Below, one piece after another: positions 18,401 to 25,571 of a DNA stretch of 64,000 nt (its first letter is position 1; every line of letters starts with the position of its first letter). Origin of the DNA: G963666705 sp963666705 (GTDB lineage: Bacteria; Pseudomonadota; Alphaproteobacteria; CADEGL01); the NCBI GenBank assembly GCA_963666705.2, contig CAXXKO010000016.1, positions 186,001-250,000 of the forward strand, given 5' to 3'. Both the position numbers and the translations under genes were made by a program. A model generated the notes under the pieces. The model was not told where the DNA came from. It saw only the letters and a list, made by a program, of their open reading frames with translations, and did not search any database.

Positions 18401-18841
18401 TCAATCCCCGTAGATATGCAGCCCCTCGCCATAGGGGTTCGCGGGGCTGTCGGACCGGTAGGGGCTGCCGGCGCCGTAGGCGTTGTTGATACTGTCCGGC
18501 GAGTAGGGGCTGCCATAGCGGCCATAGGGGTTGGATACGGATTCGGGATCGTAGGGGTTCGCGCTCAGCCGGCCGCGGTAGCCGCCTTCGCTGTCGTAGA
18601 GGCGCGGCGCGCTGGTGGCGTAGGGGTTGGTGGTGCTCCGGTCGCTATAGGCGCTGCCGTAGGTGCCGTAGGCGTTGGTGATGCTGTCGGGGCTGTAGGG
18701 GCTGCCCGCCCCGTAGGCGTTGGCGACGGAATTGGGGTCGTAGGGATTGGACGAGTAGTTGCCGAGATATTGTTGGGCGGCCGCGGGCGTGCCGATGCAC
18801 GCGAGCAGGAACAGCAAGGTCGTGGCGGAAACCGGTTTCAT
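18401..18841 (-). CDS. Secreted Asn-Pro-Tyr-rich repeat protein
   Basis: Unrecognised exported protein of 146 residues. A signal peptide (MKPVSATTLLFLLACIGTPAAAQ) is followed by a mature part built from short repeats of the type NPYDPxSVxNxYG, GSPYSPDSIxNAYG and NPYxxS. The repeats are rich in Asn, Pro, Tyr, Ser and Gly and have no Cys after the signal. Two copies of the NPYDP block, about 80 residues apart, frame a more divergent centre. ATG at 18841 follows GGAG; an upstream in-frame TTG is less likely. Such composition suggests a flexible surface or matrix protein, but no function is claimed. It stands alone, between the hydratase operon and a divergent SDR gene. Confidence 0.7.
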   Translation of the reverse strand: MKPVSATTLLFLLACIGTPAAAQQYLGNYSSNPYDPNSVANAYGAGSPYSPDSITNAYGTYGSAYSDRSTTNPYATSAPRLYDSEGGYRGRLSANPYDPESVSNPYGRYGSPYSPDSINNAYGAGSPYRSDSPANPYGEGLHIYGD

Positions 18842-19048
18842 GGCATGCTCCAATACACCATTTCAAATTGAACCCCAAAATAGCTCGTACTGGCTTTGTT
18901 CGCAAGAAATTTATGCGGTCTTGGCGCCCGGGCCGCGCCGGCGGACGGAGTTTGCCTACCGGGTTTACGGATGCCGGCGCTATCATATCGAATCGCCGTC
19001 GGCGAAGGAGCGTCCGTCGGCGCCCAGGTCCCGCGAGGGGGCAAGACC

Positions 19049-19162
19049 ATGGCCATGGCATTCATCGAGGGCAACGAGGCGATCGCGCGGACGGCCGGCG
19101 AGTGGGGTCGCGGCCGGCTGGTCCCGGGCCATGGCCACTTGAAGCGAGGGTCCCGCCGATGA
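19049..19162 (+). CDS. Small ORF (37 residues) coupled to the SDR gene
   Basis: Peptide of 37 residues beginning MAMAFIEGNEAIARTAGEWG. A G-rich ribosome site (GAGGGGG) lies upstream, and its TGA overlaps the ATG of the SDR gene (ATGA), so it looks like a translated leader ORF. The EGNEAIARTA stretch resembles the N-terminal thiamine-diphosphate region of 2-oxoacid:acceptor oxidoreductase alpha subunits, so it may be the stump of a truncated gene. No such gene follows. Low confidence. Confidence 0.35.
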   Translation: MAMAFIEGNEAIARTAGEWGRGRLVPGHGHLKRGSRR

Positions 19163-19908
19163 GCGGTCTCGAAGGTCAGGTTGCCGTGATCACGGGGGCG
19201 AGCCGGGGCCTCGGGCGCCAGCTCGCCATGGACCTCGCCGCCGCGGGGATGCGCGTGGTCGTCAACTATGCGCGCTCGGCGGACCGGGCGGCGGTGGTCG
19301 TGGACGAGATCGAGGCGGCGGGCGGCGAGGCCTTCGCCTGCCGGGCCGACGTCTCCCGCGCGGCGGACGTGGCCGACCTGGCCGCCGCCGCGCTCGACGC
19401 CTATGGCCGCATCGACTTGCTCGTCAACAACGCGGCCGTCAACCTGGACCGGCCGTTCCTGGAGCTGAGCGAGGCGGATTGGGACGTGGTGCTCGACGTG
19501 AACCTGAAGGGCGCCTTCCTCTGCTCCCAGGCCGTGGGCCGGTCCATGTGGGCGGCGGGGCGGGGCCGCATCGTCAATATCTCGGCCGTGACGGGGATCG
19601 ACGCGCGCCTCAACGCCGCCAACTTCCGCACGTCGAAGGCCGGCCTCATCATGCTGACCAAGTGCGTGGCGCTCGAGCTCGCCCCCCTGGTCCAGGTCAA
19701 TTGCATAGCACCGGGCTTCTTCAGGAGCGAGCTGGTGGCGGAGCTTTACAGCGAGGCCGAGATCGACGAGGCGGTGGCCGAGACGCCGCTCGCGCGCGTG
19801 GGCGAGCCCGGCGAGCTCTCGGAAGTGGTCGCCTTCCTGGCCTCGGGCGCGGCGGCCTTCATCACCGGCCAGACCCTGATCGTCGACGGCGGCCGGGTCA
19901 TGCGCTAG
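19159..19908 (+). CDS. Short-chain dehydrogenase/reductase with Tyr-to-Phe change
   Basis: Rossmann-fold protein of 249 residues. The NAD(P)-binding TGASRGLG and the LLVNNAAV motif are intact, as are the active-site Asn115 region (DVNLKG), Ser142 (NISAV) and Lys160. The catalytic tyrosine of YxxxK is replaced by Phe156 (NFRTSKAG). A classical SDR with Phe here is expected to lose most redox activity, so the protein may be a non-catalytic binder or a divergent enzyme. The C-terminal FLASGAAAFITGQTLIVDGG is standard. Start ATG overlaps the stop of a 37-residue ORF. The nearby 3' region holds palindromic repeats rather than another gene. Confidence 0.85.
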   Translation: MSGLEGQVAVITGASRGLGRQLAMDLAAAGMRVVVNYARSADRAAVVVDEIEAAGGEAFACRADVSRAADVADLAAAALDAYGRIDLLVNNAAVNLDRPFLELSEADWDVVLDVNLKGAFLCSQAVGRSMWAAGRGRIVNISAVTGIDARLNAANFRTSKAGLIMLTKCVALELAPLVQVNCIAPGFFRSELVAELYSEAEIDEAVAETPLARVGEPGELSEVVAFLASGAAAFITGQTLIVDGGRVMR

Positions 19909-19982
19909 TGGCGTTCCAGATGAACTGGAATCGCTCCAGGCCGCAAGGCGGCCCGCCGGTCGTCCGGCGCGCCCGCGCAGGC

Positions 19983-20000
19983 GCGGACCTCTTGGTCCGC
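19983..20000. repeat. Short palindrome in repeat-rich intergenic region
   Basis: A 7-bp stem (gcggacc/ggtccgc) with a tctt loop lies between the SDR gene and the MITE-like element. The surrounding bases (19909-20053) contain another near-palindrome, ttccagatgaactggaa, and look like a degraded intergenic repeat rather than coding DNA. Confidence 0.5.
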
Positions 20001-20053
20001 TGCCGCGAGCGACAATAAAGGCTAGAGTGGGTCCGATCAAAGCGGAACCGCTC

Positions 20054-20321
20054 TAGTGTCCTGGTTCCTAAGTTCATGGCATTTAGGACGGCCTTGCGGG
20101 TCTCTCGGCTAGGAGGGTGGCGCGCCGTGATGCCGGGGCATCACAAGCGGCGCGCGACGACGACCGAGGGGCCCGCAAGGCCGCCCGGAGGGTCGCTTTT
20201 CACGCCCTCTGGGGGCGTCACCGCCGCTTGACGATGCCCCGGCATCGCCGGCGCGGCGCTTCCTACCCAGGGGACGGGAAAAGCGATCCTAAATGCCACG
20301 AACTTAGGAACCAGGACACTA
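20054..20321. mobile_element. MITE-like element with 35-bp terminal inverted repeats and TA ends
   Basis: The 268-bp segment is bounded by 35-bp inverted repeats at 20054-20088 and 20287-20321 that differ at one base (outer bases tagtgtcctggttcctaagt). Both ends carry TA, which fits the TA target duplication of IS630/Tc1-mariner-type elements. The interior has further inverted pieces (gatgccggggcatc; gatgccccggcatc) and no open frame of useful size, so it would need a transposase in trans. Its right end supplies the stop codon of the neighbouring transporter gene. Confidence 0.75.
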
Positions 20322-21239
20322 GCCCCCCACGGCCCGCTGGCGGCTCTCCCGGTAGGCGATGTAGAGCCCGGAGAGCACCAGGATGGCCGTGCCGGTGATG
20401 GTCCAGCTATCCGGGAAGTCGCCGAAGAAAAGGTAGCCCAGCACCGTCGCCCCGACGATCTGGGCGTAGGTGAAGGGCGCCAGGAGCGAGGCCGTGGCGA
20501 ACTCGAACGAGCGGATGAAGAGCCAGTGGCAGAAGCCGGCGATCGCACCCACGGCGATCATCATGCCCCAGTCCGCCCCGCTCAAATGGCCCCACACGAA
20601 GGGGATGGCCGGCGTCGTCACCACGAGGGCCGTGAGCGAGGTGTAGAAGAGGGTCGTCAGCGGGTGCTCGGTCATGGCGATGGGCCGCGAGATGATCTGC
20701 ATCAAGGCGATGCTCGTGGCCGCCACCAGCATCAGGCTCGCGGCCCAATGGACGATGCCGAGGCCGGGCCGCACGATGAGCAATGCGCCCACCAGGCCGA
20801 CCAGGATCGCCGCCCAGCGCCGGGGCCCCACCGTCTCCCCCAGGATGGGCACGGCGAGGGCGGCCACCAGGATCGGGCTCGTGAACTCGATGGCGACGGC
20901 GTCGGCCAGGGGGATGAAATTGATGGCGGTCAGGAAGATGCCATAGGAGCCGATGCCGGTGATGCCGCGGGCGATCTGGAGGCCGGGCCGCCTGGTCTTG
21001 AAGGTGCCGAGTGGCTGGGTCGCCAGGATGAAGCCGGCCACGAGGGCCGTCTGGACCAGGTACTTGAGCCATAGGATGAGCAGCACGTCGTAGGTCGAGA
21101 TGAGGTGCTTGGCGATGGCGTCGCCGACGGGAAAGATGAGCGACGCCACCGTGATGATGACAATGCCGCGGAGCGGGGCCGAGGATTCGGCCAGCGCGCG
21201 CGCCGCGGCCGATGTGCGTCCCATCGCCGTCCCCATCAT
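20319..21239 (-). CDS. EamA/DMT-family membrane transporter
   Basis: Drug/metabolite-transporter superfamily permease with about ten membrane helices in two EamA halves, just over 300 residues. Typical segments include IAVDAIAK-like GDAIAKHLIS in helix 1, PLADAVAIEFTSPILVAALA in the first half and FATASLLAPFTYAQIVGATV in the second. It probably exports a small metabolite; the substrate is unknown. The start is one of two ATGs (21239, 21236) after GGGGGA. The TAG stop (20321-20319) lies inside the terminal repeat of the MITE-like element, so the natural C-terminus may have been changed by that insertion. Confidence 0.88.
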   Translation of the reverse strand: MMGTAMGRTSAAARALAESSAPLRGIVIITVASLIFPVGDAIAKHLISTYDVLLILWLKYLVQTALVAGFILATQPLGTFKTRRPGLQIARGITGIGSYGIFLTAINFIPLADAVAIEFTSPILVAALAVPILGETVGPRRWAAILVGLVGALLIVRPGLGIVHWAASLMLVAATSIALMQIISRPIAMTEHPLTTLFYTSLTALVVTTPAIPFVWGHLSGADWGMMIAVGAIAGFCHWLFIRSFEFATASLLAPFTYAQIVGATVLGYLFFGDFPDSWTITGTAILVLSGLYIAYRESRQRAVGG

Positions 21240-21326
21240 GTCCCCCAAGGACCCGCAACCTAGCGCGTTTTCCAGTTGCGCGATATCGGCGCCGAGGCGC
21301 TCACGGGCCGAGCCACCGAGTGCCTG

Positions 21327-22733
21327 CTATCGCGAGTCCGCGCCCTCGGCCAGGAAGCTTCTCACCTCGGCCAGGAAGCGGGGCCAGGCGGGCTCGTCCT
21401 CGAGGATCAGGTGGTTGCGGCCGTCGAGCGGCACGAACCGCGCTCCAGGGATCATGGCGGCCATGCGCCGGCCCTCGTCGAAGGGCACGATGCCGTCCTC
21501 CCGGCAATGGAGGACGAGGGTCGGGACAGTCACTCGCGGCAGCAGGTCGCTCACCTCGATGCTGTCGGTCACGGTGCGGATGCGGACGGCGTTCTCGGGC
21601 GAGACCGAGACGCGCTGAAGCTCGTTGAACCAGTCCATCTGCTCTTTCGTGCCGCCCGGCACGAAGGAGGTCGTGAAGAGCTGCCGGAAAGCCGGGTTGT
21701 CCTGCCCCCACCCCTCGCGGATCATGACCCGCATGGCCTCGGCCCGCCGCCGTTCGGCTTCCGTGCCGCGCTTGGTCCCGCCCCTCGCGAATCCGCCATA
21801 GAGGACCAGCCGCTCCACCCGCTCCGGGTGCCGGAGCGAATAGGCGATCGAAATCGAGCATCCCTGCGAGATGCCGAACAACGGAAAGCGCTCCAGGCCC
21901 GCGGCATCGACGACGGCCTCCAAGTCATCCACGAACCGCTCGAAGGAGATGTCCGCCACGTCCCAGTCCGAAAGGCCGTTCCCCCGCTGGTCGAAGCGGA
22001 GCAAGCTGTGGTCCTGCGCCAGTTCCCGCAACAAGTGGCGCCATACGGGGCTTTCCCAGTCGTATTCGAGATGGTTCATCCAGTTGGGCGCCTTGACCAG
22101 CGGCGGCCCCTGGCCGACGGACGCATAGGCGATCATGGCGCCGTCGGACGACGCGCAGAACCGGATCTCCTGGTGCGCCTCGGATGGGCCCGCGGTGGAT
22201 GACGCGTCGAGCTCGATGGCATAGACCGAGACCGGCTCGGCCATATTCTTGACCTGTTTCTCGCCGAGATCGGCGAAGCGGAGGCCCGGTGTGGATTTCA
22301 CGTGGTCGTAGACGGCGCGCGAGATGCGGATGCCGCCCGGCTCGGCCAGGGACTCGAGGCGCGCCGCGATATTGACGCCGGTGCCGAGGATGTCGTCGCC
22401 GTCGATGACGATATCGCCCAGGTTGATGCCGATGCGGTAGCGGATGCGCCGCTCCTCGGGCACCGCCGCCTCGCGCTCGGCCATCGCGCGCTGGATATCG
22501 ACCGCGCACTGCACGGCATCGACCACGCTTGCGAACTCGACCAGCAGCCCGTCACCGGTCGTCTTGACGATGCGGCCCGCGCAGTCGGCGATTCCGGGGT
22601 CGATCAGCGCCTAGCGGTGGGCGAGCTGGCGCGCGATCGTACCCGCCTCGTCGGCCTCCATGAGGCGGCTGTACCCGACCATGTCGGCGGCGAGGATCGC
22701 CGCGAGCCTTCGTGTGAGCCTTCCCTCGGCCAC
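21327..22733 (-). pseudogene. Class III adenylate cyclase-alpha/beta hydrolase fusion with in-frame stop
   Basis: From GTG 22733 (after AGGGGA) the frame reads VAEGRLTRRLAAILAADMVG, the usual start of a class III cyclase. It then meets a TAG at 22613-22611 after about 40 codons, and continues in the same frame with GRIVKTTGDGLLVEF, RIGINLGDIVIDGDD and the NIAARLESLA motif. A C-terminal alpha/beta hydrolase follows, with nucleophile elbow GISQGCS and a late GRNHL His. Full length would be about 468 residues. Both metal-binding Asp positions (AADMVGYS, INLGD) are present. It is either a nonsense mutation or a sequence error. A restart at GTG 22526 would give a 399-residue product lacking the first metal ligand. 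Confidence 0.8.
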
Positions 22734-22805
22734 GGTCCCCTACCAGGCTGTGTGTTGCCGGGCCAGACTAGCGCCGATCCGCGCCGCCCTCCAGCCGTCC
22801 GTCCG

Positions 22806-23087
22806 CTATTCCTCGGGGAAGGCCTTGCGGAAGGGGCGGACGATCACGCTCTCGAAGACGCCGGCCGCATTGAAGGGGTCGCCCGCGGCGAACGCCTCGG
22901 CCGCCGCGCGGTCCTCGAAATCCATGACCAGGAGGGAGCCGTTGCTGTGGCTGCCATCCTCGGCGCGCAGGAGGCCGGCGATGACGATGCGCTCTGAATG
23001 GGCGCGTATGTACTCGAGGTGCGCCGCGCGGTTGGCGTCCCGGGAGTCCGGCCGGCCGGGCTTGTCGAAGCAGATGATGGCGTACAT
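22806..23087 (-). CDS. YciI-like protein
   Basis: Small ferredoxin-like-fold protein of 93 residues of the YciI family. It starts MYAIICFDKPG, with the family HLEYIRAHSERIVIAGLL and the SLLVMDFEDRAAAEAFAAGDPF stretch that contains the conserved His/Asp-type pocket residues. Family members are small enzymes or accessory proteins with poorly defined roles. ATG at 23087 follows GAGAGGA. An ISNCY-type element lies 48 bp upstream of the start and could separate the gene from its native promoter. Confidence 0.8.
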   Translation of the reverse strand: MYAIICFDKPGRPDSRDANRAAHLEYIRAHSERIVIAGLLRAEDGSHSNGSLLVMDFEDRAAAEAFAAGDPFNAAGVFESVIVRPFRKAFPEE

Positions 23088-23135
23088 GGGGCGTCCTCTC
23101 CCTAGGCATGTGCATGAGTGGCGCGCGCGGCGCAT

Positions 23136-24543
23136 GTAGATAGCGAATTAAGTTGGCCGGTTTATGTAGCACATCGATTGACCGCTCTGTTGATGTTGTG
23201 GCGCCTGTGGGGAAGTGGTCAGGTCGGCGTAGCCGAGCTGTCCACTTATCCACGGGCGGGTCGCGTCGAGCGGCATCACGCGGCCCTCTTCATGGTGTCT
23301 CCTTCCAGAAGCGCGCCATCGCCTCGGTAGCGGGCGATCGGGCGCGGCCCGTGGAATATGGCGTAGGTGGCGTCCGGATAGTGGTGGACGCGGACCTTGG
23401 CCTTGACGTAGTGCGGCCTCAGCGATGACGGCGGGATCTGCAGGACGATGCCGTGGAAGCGTACGGTGTTGTCGTTGCCGACGGTGCGCGTCTCCTGGAC
23501 GCACAGCACGTCGCGCCACTGTTCCGCCGGCACGGCGACGAAGGCCGAGCCCGGCTCTTCGGGAGCGATCGCGAAGCGCGCATTGTAGTCGGGAATGAAG
23601 GTCTCGGCGAGGAAGCGGTTGGCCCCTTCGATCGTCGAGACGCCGGCCAATGCCAACTCCTTGGGGAGCCGGTCCTGCAAGGTGCGGAAGGCGCGCTCGG
23701 AGCGCCCGCGCGCCTCCGGCGAATAGGCCGCGATGTGCTCGATGCCGAGCTGGGCCAAGGCCCGTCCGAGCTGGGAGGGCTTGTCGCGGTCCACCTTGCC
23801 ACCCGCCTGGGGGGTGTGGAAGTAGTGGCTCGCGCGGTCGGTGTAGAGCGCGCACGGCAGCCCGTGCCGGCCGAACACCTCGCCCAGCCCCTGGAAGCTC
23901 GACATGGTGCCCTCCTCGGCGACCAGGAAGCCCGAGTAGATCGCCCCGCTCGCATCGTCCAGAGAGACGATCATATCCTGCTCTTCGTCGCGGCCCGGCA
24001 GCCAGCGGTGCGTCGAGCCGTCCTGATGCAGCATCATGCCCACGAGCGGCCGCCGCGGCCGCTTGCGCCGGTGCGCCCCGCGCCTGGGCGCCGGCGCCGC
24101 CAGGCCGCGGCCGTGGAGAAACGTCTTGGTCCAGGTGTAACCCCAGCGGAAGCCGTGGTCCTTCACCAGGTGCTCGTGGAAGTGCTTGACCGTGAAACCC
24201 GCGTAGCGCTCGCGGTAAAGAGCTTCGACCCGCATCGCCTCGTCCACCGGCACCCGCTTGGGCGACGGCTTGCCCAGACGCCGGTCCAGAAGCCCCGCAT
24301 CGCCCTCACACTCGAAACGACGGCACCAGCGCCGAAACGTGCGCTCGCCGACCCCAAGCACCTCCGCCGCCTCCAACTGGCTCAACGATCCCGCCTCACA
24401 ACGACCGAAAACATCCCGAAACCTCATCATGCGCACACCTTGCAAAACATCTGTCCGTCTCATCCCACCCCCTTCAAACAGGAGGCTCAATAAACCGGAC
24501 AGATCGTGTGCTACATAGAACGGACAGATCGTGTGCTATCTAC
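23136..24543 (-). mobile_element. ISNCY/IS1202-like insertion sequence with 19-bp target duplication
   Basis: A 1408-bp element flanked by a perfect 19-bp direct repeat, agtggcgcgcgcggcgcat, at 23117-23135 and 24544-24562. The ends begin gtagatagc and, in the inverted copy, gtagatagcacacg; a second block (tatgtagcaca) follows inside both ends at similar spacing. The right end has two copies of cggacagatcgtgtgct. Long duplications of this kind are known for IS1202-type members of the ISNCY group. It lies between the YciI-like gene and the aldolase gene. Confidence 0.88.
23276..24463 (-). CDS. ISNCY-family transposase
   Basis: Transposase of about 395 residues. An N-terminal helix-turn-helix (LSQLEAAEVLGVGERTFRRW) and linker are followed by an rve-type DDE core: Asp in MMLHQDGSTHRWLPG, Asp in ALYTDRASHYF and Glu in AYSPEARGRSERAFRTLQDRL. 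The C-terminal part is rich in beta structure and basic residues. I chose the ATG at 24463 (GGGGGTGGG upstream) over a TTG nine codons earlier. The frame is complete, so the element may be active. Confidence 0.9.
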   Translation of the reverse strand: MRRTDVLQGVRMMRFRDVFGRCEAGSLSQLEAAEVLGVGERTFRRWCRRFECEGDAGLLDRRLGKPSPKRVPVDEAMRVEALYRERYAGFTVKHFHEHLVKDHGFRWGYTWTKTFLHGRGLAAPAPRRGAHRRKRPRRPLVGMMLHQDGSTHRWLPGRDEEQDMIVSLDDASGAIYSGFLVAEEGTMSSFQGLGEVFGRHGLPCALYTDRASHYFHTPQAGGKVDRDKPSQLGRALAQLGIEHIAAYSPEARGRSERAFRTLQDRLPKELALAGVSTIEGANRFLAETFIPDYNARFAIAPEEPGSAFVAVPAEQWRDVLCVQETRTVGNDNTVRFHGIVLQIPPSSLRPHYVKAKVRVHHYPDATYAIFHGPRPIARYRGDGALLEGDTMKRAA

Positions 24544-24658
24544 AGTGGCGCGCGCGGCGCATTGGATGGCCCCGCCATATGGGATATACCTCGGGGCGTC
24601 AACCATCCCCGGCGCCGGGCCGGGCGGGGCGGGGCAACGACAGCACGGGAGACGGGCG

Positions 24659-25552
24659 ATGGCCGATCTCGACGACATCAAGGACGGCAAGAACTTCGGC
24701 ATCGGCGTGCGGCCGGCGGCGGACGGGTTCTTCCTCAAGGGGGCCAATTCCCTCGACTGGGGCATGAAGGACCGCCTGGCGCGCATCTTCAGCCCGAAGA
24801 CGGGCCGCACCGTCATGCTGGCCTTCGACCATGGCTATTTCCAGGGGCCGACCACGGGGCTCGAGCGCATCGACCTCACGATCGTGCCGCTCATCCCCCA
24901 CGCCGACGTGATCATGTGCACCCGCGGCGCGCTGCGCGCCAACGTGCCGGCCGACAGCTCCAAGCCCGTGGTGCTGCGCTGCTCGGGCGGCAACAGCATC
25001 CTCTCGGAGCTTTCGAACGAGACCATCGCCGTCGATATCGAGGATGCGATCCGCCTGAACGCCTCGGCCATGGCGGCGCAGGTCTATATCGGCGCCGAGT
25101 ACGAGCACAAATCCATCGCCAACATCATCAAGCTGATCGACACCGGCACGCGCTACGGCATCCCCACCATGGCCGTCACCGGCGTGGGCCAGGACATGGT
25201 GCGCGACGCGCGCTACTTCGGCCTCGCGACCCGCATCGCGGCCGAGCTTGGCGCCCACTACGTCAAGAGCTACTTCGTCGAGGAGGGGTTCGAGCGTGTG
25301 ACGGCGGGCTGCCCCGTGCCCATCGTCATCGCCGGCGGCAAGAAGCTGCCCGAGCTCGAAGCCCTCGACATGGCCTACCGGGCCATCGACCAGGGGGCCT
25401 TGGGCGTGGATATGGGGCGCAACATCTTCCAGTCCGACGACCCGGTGGCCATGATCCAGGCGGTGCGCGCGGTGGTGCACGAGCTCGAGAAGCCGGAGAA
25501 GGCGCTCGACCTCTACCAGACCCTCAAGGCCGAGCAGCAGGCGGCGGAATAG
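24659..25552 (+). CDS. LsrF/DhnA-type class I aldolase-fold protein
   Basis: TIM-barrel protein of 297 residues in the DeoC/FbaB-LsrF group, which includes the thiolase acting on phosphorylated autoinducer-2 derivatives and archaeal-type class I aldolases. Family segments are RTVMLAFDHGYFQGPTTGLE, the candidate Schiff-base Lys in GAHYVKSYFVEEGFE, and the phosphate-binding end VIAGGKK with GALGVDMGRNIFQ. ATG at 24659 follows CGGGAGA. The CoxL-like gene follows 19 bp later on the same strand, so both are probably co-transcribed. No lsr transport or kinase genes are seen, so the substrate remains open. Confidence 0.8.
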   Translation: MADLDDIKDGKNFGIGVRPAADGFFLKGANSLDWGMKDRLARIFSPKTGRTVMLAFDHGYFQGPTTGLERIDLTIVPLIPHADVIMCTRGALRANVPADSSKPVVLRCSGGNSILSELSNETIAVDIEDAIRLNASAMAAQVYIGAEYEHKSIANIIKLIDTGTRYGIPTMAVTGVGQDMVRDARYFGLATRIAAELGAHYVKSYFVEEGFERVTAGCPVPIVIAGGKKLPELEALDMAYRAIDQGALGVDMGRNIFQSDDPVAMIQAVRAVVHELEKPEKALDLYQTLKAEQQAAE

Positions 25553-25571
25553 GGCGTCCGAAAGACGCGCC

